Positions 24,621 to 34,990 of a stretch of DNA of 64,000 nucleotides are shown one piece after another (position 1 is the stretch's first letter; each line of letters opens with the position of its first letter). The DNA is from CAZMVY01 sp964653435 (GTDB lineage: Bacteria; Planctomycetota; Phycisphaerae; UBA1845; PWPN01). A program made the translations under genes and the position numbers. The notes beneath the pieces were generated by a model, which made no database searches, was not told where the DNA came from, and saw nothing but the letters and a program-made list of their open reading frames with translations. The stretch covers positions 9,367-73,366 of the forward strand of contig CAZZFA010000012.1 of NCBI GenBank assembly GCA_964653435.1, written 5' to 3'.

Positions 24621-26993
24621 TCAGTCGGTCCACACCCAGTCGCGGATTTCCGGCAGATCCTCGAAGTACCGGCTCACATACTGACGGTGCCGCTCGAGCA
24701 GTTCGTTGCACCGGGCGATCAACTCGGGGGCGCGTTCCACCATGTTCGGCGCGTACCGGACGGCATCCATACAGAGGTGAATGCGGCTCATCCGGTTCAG
24801 CACCACCATATCGAACGGCGTGGTGGTCGTCCCTTCCTCGATGTAGCCGCGGACGTGAAAGCGATCCGCGTCGGGCTGGCCGTGAATGATCTGATGGATC
24901 ACGCCGGGATAGCCGTGGAACGCAAAGACGACGGGCTTGTTATATGTGAACAACTGGATGAAGTCGCTTTGCGCCATTCCGTGCGGATGCCGGTCCGGCG
25001 GGGCAAGAGCCATCAGGTCCACGACATTCACGACGCGAAACCGGAGCTCGGGCACCATCTTGCGGAGCATCCAGGCGGCGGCCACCGTCTCCTGCGTCGG
25101 GATATCGCCCGCGCAGGCCAGGACGACGTCGGGTTCGCCGCCACGGTCATGGCTGCACCAGTCCCAGACGCCGGCCCCGCGCGCACAGTGCCGGCGGGCA
25201 TCGTCCATGTTCAACCACTGAAGTTGCGGCTGCTTGTCGATCACGATGAGGTTGAGGTAGTTGCGGCTGCGCAGGCAATGGTCGGCCACCGACAGCAGGC
25301 AGTTGGCGTCCGGCGGGAGGTAGACGCGCACCACGGCGGCCTTCTTGTTCACGATGTTGTCGATGAATCCCGGCCCCTGATGGCTGAAGCCGTTGTGATC
25401 GTTGCGCCAGCACGTCGAGGTCAGCAGGTAGTTGAGCGAAGGGATCGGCTTGCGCCACGGAATCCGGGTGCAGTGCTCGATCCACTTCGCATGCTGCATG
25501 GCCATCGAATCCACGATCACGGCAAACGCCTCGTACGTGGCGAACAGGCCGTGCCGGCCCGTGAGCGTGTACCCCTCGAGCCATCCGTGACAGCAGTGCT
25601 CGCTCAGCACCTCCATGACACGGCCGTCGGGGGAGACGTGCTCGTCCGTGTCGAGGATCTCGCCGACGAGGCAGCGGTCGGTGGCCTCGAACACGTTGCC
25701 CAGGCGGTTGGAGTTCGTCTCATCCGGGCAGAAGAGCCGGAAGTTGGCCTGACGCGCGTTCTTCCGGAAGATGTCGCGAAGGAACTTGCCCAGTTGCCGG
25801 GTGGATTCGTGACGTTCCTGCGCCGGAGCCTTTACCTCGATGGCGTAGTCCGTGTAGTCCGGCAGATCGAGCGGCACGCAGAGTTTGCCGCCGTTCGCGT
25901 GCGGGTTGGCACCCATGCGACGCTCGCCTGCCGGCGCAAGCTCGGCGAACTCCGCCCGGAAGCGTCCCGTCTCGTCAAAAAGCTCCTCCGGCCGGTAGCT
26001 GCGCATCCACGCCTCGAGCATCCGCAGATGCTCAGGGTTGTCCCGAACGCCCGCCAGCGGCACCTGATGCGAGCGGAAGGTCCCCTCGACGGGCAACCCG
26101 TCCACCACCTTGGGCCCCGTCCAGCCCTTCGGCGTGCGAAGAACGATCGCCGGCCATACCGGGCGCCCCCGGAGACCGTTCCGGCGGGCATCGTCCTGGA
26201 TCCGCCGGATGGCGAGGTACGCCTTCTCAAGCGCCGCCGCGAAGTCCTGATGCACCTTCGCGGGCTCGCTGCCCTCGACGAAGTACGGATCGTAACCGTG
26301 GCTCCTCAGGAATCCGCCGACGACGTCATCGCTCTGTCGCCCCCAGACCGTCGGACCGGCGATCTTGTAGCCGTTCAGGTGCAGAATCGGCAGCACGGCT
26401 CCGTCGCGAACGGGGTTGAGGAACCGCGTGCCCTTCCAGCTTCCCTCCAGCGGCCCGGTCTCGGCCTCGCCGTCGCCAACCACCGCCGCCACGATCAGGT
26501 CCGGATTGTCGAACGCCGCGCCGAAGGCGTGCACGAGCACGTAGCCCAGCTCGCCGCCTTCGTGAATCGAACCGGGCGTCGGCGCACTGACATGGCTGGG
26601 AATGCCCCCCGGTGTCGAAAACTGCCGGAAGAGCCTGAGCATCCCGCGCTCATCCTGCGTGATCTCCGGGAAGTACTCCGTGTACGTGCCTTCGAGGTAG
26701 ACATTGGCGATGATCGCCGGACCCCCGTGTCCCGGGCCGGCCATGTAGATCACGTTCGCGTCGTACTGCTTGATGATGCGGTTCAGATGGACGTACACAA
26801 GATTCAAGCCCGGCGACGTACCCCAGTGGCCCAGCAGCCGCGGCTTGATGTGCTCCGCCTTGAGCGGCTCCTTCAGGAGGGGGTTCGCCATCAGGTAGAT
26901 CTGCCCGACGTTCAGGTAGTTGGCGGCTCTCCACCACGCGTCGATCTTCCGAAGCAGATCCGCGTTCAGAGGCTCGCCGGACGGCTGGCTCAT
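24621..26993 (-). CDS. xfp: Xylulose-5-phosphate/fructose-6-phosphate phosphoketolase
   Basis: A 790-residue thiamine diphosphate enzyme that splits xylulose-5-P or fructose-6-P to acetyl phosphate. The family motifs GPGHGGPA near residue 86 and 'GDGEAETGPLEGSW' near residue 173 (TPP and Mg binding) are intact, as is the transketolase-like middle domain with 'GHDHNGFSHQGPGF' in altered form (RNDHNGFSHQGPGFID). Length is typical. AAGGAGG lies seven bases before the ATG. The gene stands alone: no acetate kinase or phosphotransacetylase is near, so the fate of acetyl phosphate is not shown. A candidate promoter is 235 bases upstream. Confidence 0.95.
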   Translation of the reverse strand: MSQPSGEPLNADLLRKIDAWWRAANYLNVGQIYLMANPLLKEPLKAEHIKPRLLGHWGTSPGLNLVYVHLNRIIKQYDANVIYMAGPGHGGPAIIANVYLEGTYTEYFPEITQDERGMLRLFRQFSTPGGIPSHVSAPTPGSIHEGGELGYVLVHAFGAAFDNPDLIVAAVVGDGEAETGPLEGSWKGTRFLNPVRDGAVLPILHLNGYKIAGPTVWGRQSDDVVGGFLRSHGYDPYFVEGSEPAKVHQDFAAALEKAYLAIRRIQDDARRNGLRGRPVWPAIVLRTPKGWTGPKVVDGLPVEGTFRSHQVPLAGVRDNPEHLRMLEAWMRSYRPEELFDETGRFRAEFAELAPAGERRMGANPHANGGKLCVPLDLPDYTDYAIEVKAPAQERHESTRQLGKFLRDIFRKNARQANFRLFCPDETNSNRLGNVFEATDRCLVGEILDTDEHVSPDGRVMEVLSEHCCHGWLEGYTLTGRHGLFATYEAFAVIVDSMAMQHAKWIEHCTRIPWRKPIPSLNYLLTSTCWRNDHNGFSHQGPGFIDNIVNKKAAVVRVYLPPDANCLLSVADHCLRSRNYLNLIVIDKQPQLQWLNMDDARRHCARGAGVWDWCSHDRGGEPDVVLACAGDIPTQETVAAAWMLRKMVPELRFRVVNVVDLMALAPPDRHPHGMAQSDFIQLFTYNKPVVFAFHGYPGVIHQIIHGQPDADRFHVRGYIEEGTTTTPFDMVVLNRMSRIHLCMDAVRYAPNMVERAPELIARCNELLERHRQYVSRYFEDLPEIRDWVWTD

Positions 26994-27225
26994 TACTGTT
27001 TACCTCCTTGAGGCTTTCCGACCGCACACGATCCGCTCCGCCGCGCGCGCCGACGGGCAATTGCGACAAGCCATTATTCGCGACTGCCGTCCGCCGGGCC
27101 GAAGAATTGCCAGGCGAGCCGGGCGATCGAGGTCGAATCGGAACCTGCGGAGACGGATACGGACGAGGCATCCTCCATAAGTGGCCCGGAACGCTGAAAA
27201 TACGAGGGGCCGAGCCATGATGGGT

Positions 27226-27254
27226 AGTAGAGTGCCGTGCCGGCGGAAGGTCAA
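27226..27254 (-). promoter_or_regulatory. Candidate promoter of xfp
   Basis: Reverse strand: TTGACC (27254-27249), 17 bases, TCTACT (27231-27226). It would give a leader of about 225 bases. The -10 match is moderate. Confidence 0.35.
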
Positions 27255-27290
27255 GCTATACCATGTGCCGAAGCGCGTCGAGGGGGGGGG

Positions 27291-27390
27291 GATCAGTCGG
27301 ATGGCTGAAAGAGGAGGAGATGAGGGTCATTTCGTACATCAACACGGCCACAATCGACGGATCAGTCGGATGAGCTGAAAGAGGATGAGG
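27291..27390 (+). repeat. Short direct repeat
   Basis: GATCAGTCGGATGGCTGAAA at 27291 and GATCAGTCGGATGAGCTGAA at 27360, each followed by an AGAGG-rich stretch. The second copy overlaps the end of the RHS fragment. They may mark a local duplication at a breakpoint. Confidence 0.5.
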
Positions 27391-27649
27391 TGAGGTGCCG
27401 GCTCGCCCCCCGCGGAACAATCCCCGGGCGACGCAGCCCTTCTCCTGCGCCGTCGTACACAAACCGCCGGTCCTCCGCCGGCGCGGTGTTCCAGGCCGAC
27501 ATGCCGGTGTCCCCCGTGAACACCTGCATGCGCACCCGCCGACACATGGAATCATACTCGAAAACGAGCCTCCTGTCGTGGCCGGTCGTCGGATACGCCC
27601 GGGCGAGGATCTTGAATTCGCCTGGCTCGTCCGTGCGCGAGCGTACAGC
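27362..27649 (-). pseudogene. RHS/YD-repeat protein fragment
   Basis: The reverse frame between a TAG at 27650-27652 and the TGA at 27362-27364 reads through 'LARAYPTTGHDRRLVFEYDS' then MCRRVRMQVFTGDTGMSAW and 'DRRFVYDGAGEGL'. This is the recurring unit of RHS repeat proteins (LVFxYDxMGRRVRKxVF, RFVYDG). Only about one unit survives, bounded by stops, and it has no start or signal. It is the remains of a large secreted RHS gene. Confidence 0.72.
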
Positions 27650-27710
27650 CTACACTGTTATCGCCTGGATTCTTGCCGGCCGGCGCCGAATTCCGGGCCA
27701 GGGGCGGTAC

Positions 27711-27833
27711 GTCATTCTGAGGGAGCGGAGCGACCGAAGAATCCGGCCTGTGCTCTGCGGGGGCTTTGCGCGTGCAAGGATCTGCGCAAATTGGACGCCG
27801 GATTCTTCGGCCCCCAAGGGGGCCTCAGAATGA
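27711..27833 (+). repeat. Palindromic repeat related to the long dispersed copies
   Basis: It begins GTCATTCTGAGGGAGCGGAG and ends GGGGGCCTCAGAATGAC. GAAGAATCCGGC and CCGGATTCTTCG lie inside, so the two halves are inverted copies about 60 bases apart. The GTCAT..CTGAG core is shared with the copies at 5210, 11931 and 53562, but the outer flanks are not. Confidence 0.75.
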
Positions 27834-28582
27834 CGCGACGCAGGCTACGTGCGTCCGGCGCCGCCATGTCGGGCTGCGGGCCAGGCCCGCGCTGGGGGGC
27901 TCTATGTGGCCTCACCGCGGTAGGCACGAACAGGGCGGCGCGCACGAGCTGGGTCCACATGGCCGGGATGATGGCCGGCAAGCCGGTCGCGTGCCTGCAG
28001 CAGGGTAGGACCGTCCGATAAGGCGTTTCGGGGCAATCAGCGAGACGGTAGGCGATGGTGTGGCCTCTCATCGCGCTCAGGAAAGCAGCACGCGATCGCG
28101 CACCGTCCGCTCCATGCCGTTACCCCCTCCCCGAAACCGCCGCGACCCAGCCAGCATTCCGAGAGCGGGCGGCCGCCCGGCAGATCGTGCGACCGGAAGG
28201 CGCGCGGCTCAACCAGCGTTCCGAGAGCCGGCGGGCGTTCGCGGCCGCATTCGACGAAACACCCAGCCCGTCTGTGCGGAGTACGGCCGACGGCCGTATG
28301 GGGAGGATGAGACGGCAGGCAATGGCGTGGCCCACCTGGCTCGCCCACCGACGAAGTATTCGGACCTTTTCTAACTAACGGCGAGCGCCGAGGGAGCCGA
28401 TAACGGCTCCGAGGGAGTGCCTCCCTGCGCGAATACGGACGCCCCGGCGCCGTCGGGAGCCGTTGCGTACGGCGGATCGCGAGATCGCCCGCCGAACGGC
28501 CCGCCAACGAAAAGGAGACGCCGGTCGGCAAACGGTCCACATGGTCCGTCTCGCCGGAGCGAGGACCATCGAGAGAGTGTGC
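27834..28582. other. Non-coding accessory stretch with short direct repeats
   Basis: No gene seen. GAGACGGTAGGCGATGGTGT (near 28039) recurs as GAGACGGCAGGCAATGGCGT (near 28308). CCAGCATTCCGAGAGCGGGC (near 28147) recurs as CCAGCGTTCCGAGAGCCGGC (near 28214). The paired repeats suggest decayed, duplicated DNA. Confidence 0.4.
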
Positions 28583-31500
28583 ATGCTCCACCACACGCCC
28601 GCCCGTCGCTGCGTTCGCCGCGTCGCCGGAAGGATGCTCTGCGGTGTGGTCGTGCTGTTCGCAGCCGCGTCGGGCGCCTGTGTGCCGGCCGACCTGACTA
28701 CGCCCCTGAGCGGATCGCTCGCCGGTCCGCTGTCGCTCGCTATCACGACCGATAGTCCGCGTGTGTTTCCACTCGGGGGCCGCCCCGCCGGTCGAAGCAC
28801 CACGACGCTACGCGCCGCCGTCAGCGGAGGAGTGGAACCCTACGAATACCAATGGTCGGTCATCAATCCGCGCGGCGAGACTGAGAACGATCGGCTCGAC
28901 GCCCTCGATGTTCCCAACCCCGTGTTCACGGGCAGTTCGCTCGTCGGCGACTACCAGGTGACGTGCCTGGTCACCGATGCGGCCGGGAACCGGATCAGCA
29001 GCGCGGTCCTGGTGCATGTCAGCCAGCCGCTTTCGTGCGATCTGGCGGCGGATCGATCGTGGGTTCCCACCGGCGGCGGGCCGAACGGACAGGTGACGCT
29101 GACGGCCAGGCCGCTGGGCGGCGTGCCGCCGTACACCTGCCAATGGTCCGTCACAGCACCGAACGGCGAGCTCGACAATGCGAGGCTCGCCCCCGTGTCG
29201 CCGGATACGGCGGTCTTCGCCAGCGCGAATGTCTTCGGTACGTACCAGATTACCTGCACCGTCACCGACTCGACGGGCGCTCTGGCCGAAGCTTCCGCAA
29301 GGATCACGGTCAGCAACGTCCTGTCCGTCGATGTCACCGCCGACCGTCTGCACCTGGCGCCGGGCGGCGGCACGGGAGGGGTAGCGTACCTCTCGGCGGA
29401 GGTGCTGGGCGGCGCGGCGCCCTACAGCTACTCCTGGGCCGTCACGGGGCCGGACGGGATGATCGACGTCTTCCGGCTCGACAACGCACGCGTACCGCAG
29501 CCGCTGTTTACCAGCGCTTCGGCGATCGGAACCTACCGCGTCACCTGCACCGTGACGGACGCCAGCGGGCAACAGGTCGCCGACTCGGTCCTGCTGACCG
29601 TCAGCCAGAACCTCGACATGAACGTCACAACGAACCGGCAGCGGATCGTCGCGGGCGGCGGGGCGAACGGGACGGCGGCGCTCTCGGCTACGGTACTCGG
29701 CGGGGTGAGCCCGTACACGTATCTCTGGTCCGTGCGCGACGAGGCGGGCAACAGTCTGGACGCCCTGCTCAGCGATACGAAGATCGCCGCGCCGCTGTTC
29801 GTCAGCAACGGGAATCCCGGCACGTACCGGGTCGCGTGCACGGTTACCGACGCGGCCGGCCAGGTCGCCACCGACTCGCTGGAGATCGTCGTCGGGCAGC
29901 AGCTCGTGGGCAATCTGAACACCAATTCGCAGTGGGTCGGCAGCGGCGGCCTCAGCGCCAGCGCCATGTGGGTGGCCGCCGGCGGCGGATGGGCGGGCCA
30001 GGCGACGATCACCGCGGAAGTGATCGGCGGCACGCCCCCCTACACGTACACGTGGTCGGTCCGCGACCCGGCCGGCCAGCCGGCGGACGACCGGCTCAGC
30101 GGCGTGACGGCCGCCACGCGAACCTTCACCAGCACGAATGTGACCGGCACATATCAGATCAGTTGTTATATCGCCGACGCGATGGGCGTGGGCTTCCGCG
30201 ACTCCGTGGCCATCACCGTCTATGACGCGCTGCTGGTCGATGTGACCATCGACCGCCAGCAGATGCCGGCCGGCGGCGGCGCCAATGGAACCGCCCACCT
30301 GTCGGTCAGCGTGGCCGGGGGAACGCCGCCCTATACGTACGCCTGGACCGTCACCGGGCCCGACAACACGGTCGATAACGCCCGCCTGGATGACCCGGCC
30401 ATCGCCACACCGACGTTTACCAGCGCGATGCTCAACGGAATCTATCGCGCCACCTGCGTCGTCACCGACGCGGTCGGACAACAGGTAAGCGACTCGATCC
30501 TGTTCCTCGTCGGTCAGCCGTTGAGCGTCGACGTTACCACGGACCGCCAGGACGTTGTGGCCGGCGGCGGCCACGCCGCGCTGAATGCCGTCGTGATGGG
30601 CGGCCTGCCGCCGTACCAGTATGCCTGGACGGTAATCAACCCGAACGGCCTCACGGAAAACGCCCGCCTCGACGATCTGACCGTGGCAACGCCGACGTTC
30701 ACGAGCGACCTCACCATCGGAACGTACACGCTGACATGCCTGGTCGTGGATGCGGCCGGATTCTCGGCGATTGAGTCGATCATGATCGTCGTCGGTGGCG
30801 GGCTGGATCAGGGGCTCAGCGTGGAAGTCACCACGACGCGGCAGAGCCTGCCGGCCGCAGGCGAGCAGGCGATTCTGGCGGCCGCGGCCACCGGCGGCGT
30901 GGCACCGATCACGTATTCGTGGACGGTCATCGGGCCGAGCGGAGAAGACGCAACCGCCGCACTGAACAATACCACAATCCCCGGCCCGACGTTCACCGCG
31001 CCGGCCGCCGTCGGCACGTATCGCGTGAGCTGCACGGTGACCGACTCGGTGCTCAAGACCTTCACCGCCTCGACGCACATCTATGTCGGCATGGGCCTCT
31101 CGCTCAACCTCACCGCCTCCCGCATCAGCCTGCCCACCGGCCAGACCAGCAACCTCACCGCCTCCGCCTCCGGCGGCGTGTCACCGTACACCTATGCCTG
31201 GACGGTCCTCGACCCCGCCGGCGCTGATGCCACCGCCGCCCTCAGCAACGCCGCCATCGCCGGACCCGTCTTCACCGCACCCGCAGCAGCCGGAACCTAC
31301 CGGGCCACCTGTACCGTCACCGATGCCGCCAATGCCACCTTCACCGCCTCGATCCACATCTACGTCGGCATGGGCCTCTCGCTCGACCTCACCGCCTCCC
31401 GCATCAGCCTGCCCACCGGCCAGACCAGCAACCTCACCGCNNNNNNNNNNNNNNNNNNNNNNNNNNNNNNNNNNNNNNNNNNNNNNNNNNNNNNNNNNNN

Positions 31501-33158
31501 NNNNNNNNNNNNNNNNNNNNNNNNNNNNNNNNNNNNNNNNCTCCGCCTCCGGCGGCGTGTCACCGTACACCTATGCCTGGACGGTCCTGGGTCCCAGCAG
31601 CACGGACGTCACCGGCGCCACCCTCAGCGCCGCCAACGTCGCCGCCCCAACATTCACCGCCCCCGCGACCGCCGGCACATACCGCGCCACCTGCACCGTC
31701 ACGGATGCCGCGGGCGCCACAAACACAACGTCGCTGCACATCTCGGTTGGCACCGGCCTTTGTGTCGCAGTAACCACGACCCCGCAAAGTCTGCCCAGCG
31801 GCCAGACCGCCACCCTCACGGCAACCCCGATGGGCGGCGTCTCGCCGTACACCTATGCCTGGACGGTCCTGAGCCCCAGCAGTGCGGACGTCACCGGCAC
31901 AACCCTCAGCGCCGCCAACGTCGCCAGCCCGACGTTCACCGCCCCCGCAACCGCCGGCACCTACCGCGCCACCTGTACCGTCACCGATGCCGCCGGCGCC
32001 ACCTTCGCCGCATCCGTCCACCTCTACGTCGGAATGCCCCTGTCAACCACCGTGACAACCACCAAACAAGGTCTGCCCAGCGGCCAGACCGCCACCCTCA
32101 CGGCAACCCCGATGGGCGGCGTCTCGCCGTACACCTATGCCTGGACGGTCCTGAGCCCCAGCAGTGCGGACGTCACCGGCACAACCCTCAGCGCCGCCAA
32201 CGTCGCCAGCCCGACGTTCACCGCCCCCGCAACCGCCGGCACCTACCGCGCCACCTGTACCGTCACCGATGCCGCCGGCGCCACCTTCGCCGCATCCGTC
32301 CACCTCTACGTCGGAATGCCCCTGTCCGCCACGGTGACAACCACGAAACAGACAATGACCACTGCGGACACCGCCACACTGGCGGCCGTTGCCACGGGAG
32401 GCGTTCCGGCATACACGTATTCATGGAGCGTGCTCGACCCGACCGGTGCGGACGTAACCGCCACGGTGCTCAGCAGTGCCACTGCGGCCAGTCCGACGTT
32501 CACCGCCCCGGTATTGGGAGGCACGTACCGCGTCACGTGCACCGTAACCGACTCGGCGGGCTCCGGTTTCACGGCGGCCGTGCACCTGTATGTCGCCACA
32601 TTCAAGCTCACCCTCACGACCCCTGCGGCGGCGGACAGCACCGCGAACCCGTCGTCGGTCATGAGCCAGACCACGCTGGCCAGCCCCTACACGATCGTCG
32701 AGGTCGGGGTTGACCTGCCGTACGCGCGGAACCTGCGAATCCGCATGACCGATCCCAACGGAACGGCGGGCAATACCTGCTGGGCCGCCGTGGACGGCGT
32801 CGGTGCGGACGGTCACCCGCAGACCGAGCTCTTCAAATTCGTGAACCCGCGGGGCACCACGCCCACGGTGGACGGGAAGATGACCTTCACGCGGGTGGAT
32901 GTGATCCGCTACCTGCGGACGCCCACCAATCCGGGCAACAACTCGACGCTGGCGATCGGCGTGGGCAATCTTTTCGGCCTGCCCAGGATTCTATCCTCCG
33001 AATCGAGCGTGCGGCGTGTCGTTCTCCTGCCGAACACGGTGCTCTCCTCGCCCGCCGACTACAGCGTCGTCACGACACCCGGCCAGCAGGGCGTGGACCT
33101 GACCCACACGGCCCCCGACGGCGCCCGGAGCTACGAGATCTACTACGACGCCGAGTAG
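28583..33158 (+). CDS. Giant secreted lipoprotein with tandem PKD-like domains (interrupted by assembly gap)
   Basis: The frame starts at 28583 (a signal with a lipobox-like end, FAAASGAC, Cys33) and runs to the N-gap at 31441. It resumes after the gap in a different numerical frame and ends at 33158. The shift comes from the gap having an arbitrary length of 100. At least 13 Ig/PKD-like domains of about 90-94 residues are seen, each with 'GGxxPYTYxWTV' and 'GTYRxTCTVTDA'. A unique C-terminal part of about 180 residues follows, containing 'IRMTDPNGTAGNTCW'. The first eight domains have diverged; the last five are nearly identical. Likely a cell-surface adhesin or stalk protein. The true length is unknown. 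Confidence 0.8.
31441..31540. other. Assembly gap (100 N) inside the PKD repeats
   Basis: Exactly 100 N, a usual placeholder for unknown length. The sequences at both edges belong to the same repeat unit (ACCAGCAACCTCACCGC then CTCCGCCTCCGGCGG), so repeat copies were probably collapsed or lost. Confidence 0.95.
31791..32322 (+). repeat. Near-identical 282-base tandem repeats
   Basis: The 250 bases from 31791 (CTGCCCAGCGGCCAGACC) recur from 32073 with almost no change, a period of 282 bases or 94 codons. A related pair with period 279 lies at 31091 and 31370, beside the gap. The near identity at DNA level points to recent duplication or gene conversion. Confidence 0.9.
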
Positions 33159-33298
33159 CGGCGAAGCGCGAGCACGCGCCTCTGCCATCTGCCCCTTCAC
33201 CGCGCCGCACGCCGCACGCGGAATTGTCTTGCCGAAGACGGCACCGGTTGACCATGCCGACCGGCGCCGAGCCCCGCTTCTGCGAGCCGCCCACGGCA

Positions 33299-33327
33299 TT
33301 GCGTCCGGTATGCCTCGCCGGTACGAT
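33299..33327 (+). promoter_or_regulatory. Promoter of lysS
   Basis: TTGCGT (33299-33304), 17 bases, TACGAT (33322-33327). The predicted leader is about 43 bases. Confidence 0.5.
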
Positions 33328-33376
33328 ACCGTGGCTTTGACTCTGCAACGCAGACAAGGAACCCGCTGAAGCCGAC

Positions 33377-34915
33377 ATGAGTACCCCCCGTTCGCAGATG
33401 GACGACCGGCGCATCAAGCTCGCCCGACTGCGCGAGCTGGGCGTCGATCCGTACGGCGCAAGATTCGAGAACGTCACGCCCGCCGCAGCCGCACGCGCCC
33501 GGGCCGAGCAGTTGGGCATCAGGCCCGAGCAGATGTGGAGCGACGAACGATTCCGCCTAGCGGGCCGGATCGTCCTCCTGCGGCAGTTCGGCAATCTGTT
33601 CTTCCTGACGCTTCGCGACGACAGCGGCGACATACAGATCGGCCTCTCGAAGAGGCACCTGCCGGAGCAGTGGCCCGTCGTGAAACTCCTCGATCTGGGC
33701 GATATCATCGGCGTGGACGGCTGCCTCGGCACGACAAAAACGGCCGAGGTGACGCTCTGGGCCGACCGGTTGACCTTCCTCACGAAAGCCCTGCGGCCGC
33801 CGCCCGAGAAATGGCACGGGCTGACCGACGTCGAGCTGCGATACCGCCGACGCTACGTGGACCTCTTCAGCAACCCGGAGGTCCGCGATGTCTTCAAGGC
33901 CCGCAGCACGATCATCCAGGCGGTTCGCACCTATCTCGCCGGCCGGGGGTTCCTCGAGGTCGAGACGCCGATGCTCCAGGCGCAGTACGGCGGGGCGGCG
34001 GCGCGGCCGTTCATCACGCACCACAACGCCCTCGACATCGACCTGTACCTGCGGATCAGTCCGGAACTGTACCTCAAGCGCCTTCTCGTGGGGGGCTTTC
34101 CGCGGGTCTACGAGATCAACCGGAACTTCCGCAACGAGGGAATCAGCACGAAGCACAACCCTGAGTTCACCATGATGGAGGTGTATCAGGCCTACGGCGA
34201 TTACCACGACATGATGGCGCTGGTGGAGGGTATTTTCGCCGCGGGGATCGAGGCCCTCGACGGCCGTTACCGGCGGCCCTTCGGCGAACACACGATCGAC
34301 TATACGCCTCCGTGGCGACGGGCCGCCTACGCGGAGCTGTTCGAAGAGCACGCCGGCGTCCCTATGACCGACATCGCCGCCGTCCGCGCGAAGGCCGTCT
34401 CGCTGGGCATCGACCCGGCGAAGATGGACGATGCGGTCGTAATCAACGAGGTCTTCGAGCACACGGTCGAGGACAAACTGATCCAGCCGACCTTCGTGCT
34501 GGACTACCCCGCGCCGCTGTGCCCGCTCACCCGGCGCAAGAGCGACAACCCCGACATCGCCCTTCGCTTCGAGCCGTTCGTCGCCGGCATGGAGGTCGGT
34601 AACGCCTACACCGAACTGAACGATCCCGATATCCAGGAAGCGAACCTGCGCGCACAACTGGCCGGGCAGGAAGAGACTATGGCCGTCATGGATGATGACT
34701 TCGTCACGGCGCTGCAGTACGGCATGCCGCCGGCCGGCGGACTGGGCATCGGCATCGACCGGATGGTCATGCTCCTGACGAACCGCACCAGCATCCGCGA
34801 CGTGATCCTCTTCCCGCTCCAGCGGCCGCTGCCGCGATCCGAATCGGCGGACAGCCCCGATACCGGCGACGAAGCGACGGAGCGACGAAGCAACGAAGGG
34901 AATGCAAGCCCGTGA
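33377..34915 (+). CDS. lysS: Lysyl-tRNA synthetase, class II
   Basis: A 512-residue class IIb synthetase that charges tRNA-Lys. Residues 55-150 are the OB-fold anticodon-binding domain ('LAGRIVLLRQFGNLFFLTLRD'). The catalytic domain has motif 2 as 'FRNEGISTKHNPEFTMMEVY' near residue 253 and motif 3 as GLGIGIDRMVMLLTN near residue 456. Length is typical. The last 30 residues are a charged tail. It is followed after 75 bases by an ABC exporter operon. Confidence 0.96.
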   Translation: MSTPRSQMDDRRIKLARLRELGVDPYGARFENVTPAAAARARAEQLGIRPEQMWSDERFRLAGRIVLLRQFGNLFFLTLRDDSGDIQIGLSKRHLPEQWPVVKLLDLGDIIGVDGCLGTTKTAEVTLWADRLTFLTKALRPPPEKWHGLTDVELRYRRRYVDLFSNPEVRDVFKARSTIIQAVRTYLAGRGFLEVETPMLQAQYGGAAARPFITHHNALDIDLYLRISPELYLKRLLVGGFPRVYEINRNFRNEGISTKHNPEFTMMEVYQAYGDYHDMMALVEGIFAAGIEALDGRYRRPFGEHTIDYTPPWRRAAYAELFEEHAGVPMTDIAAVRAKAVSLGIDPAKMDDAVVINEVFEHTVEDKLIQPTFVLDYPAPLCPLTRRKSDNPDIALRFEPFVAGMEVGNAYTELNDPDIQEANLRAQLAGQEETMAVMDDDFVTALQYGMPPAGGLGIGIDRMVMLLTNRTSIRDVILFPLQRPLPRSESADSPDTGDEATERRSNEGNASP

Positions 34916-34990
34916 CCGCAGCCCGGCCGGGCGCGCTGCATCCGGAATAACGGGCGGACGGTATACGGGATCAACGGACCGGCGAATCGG

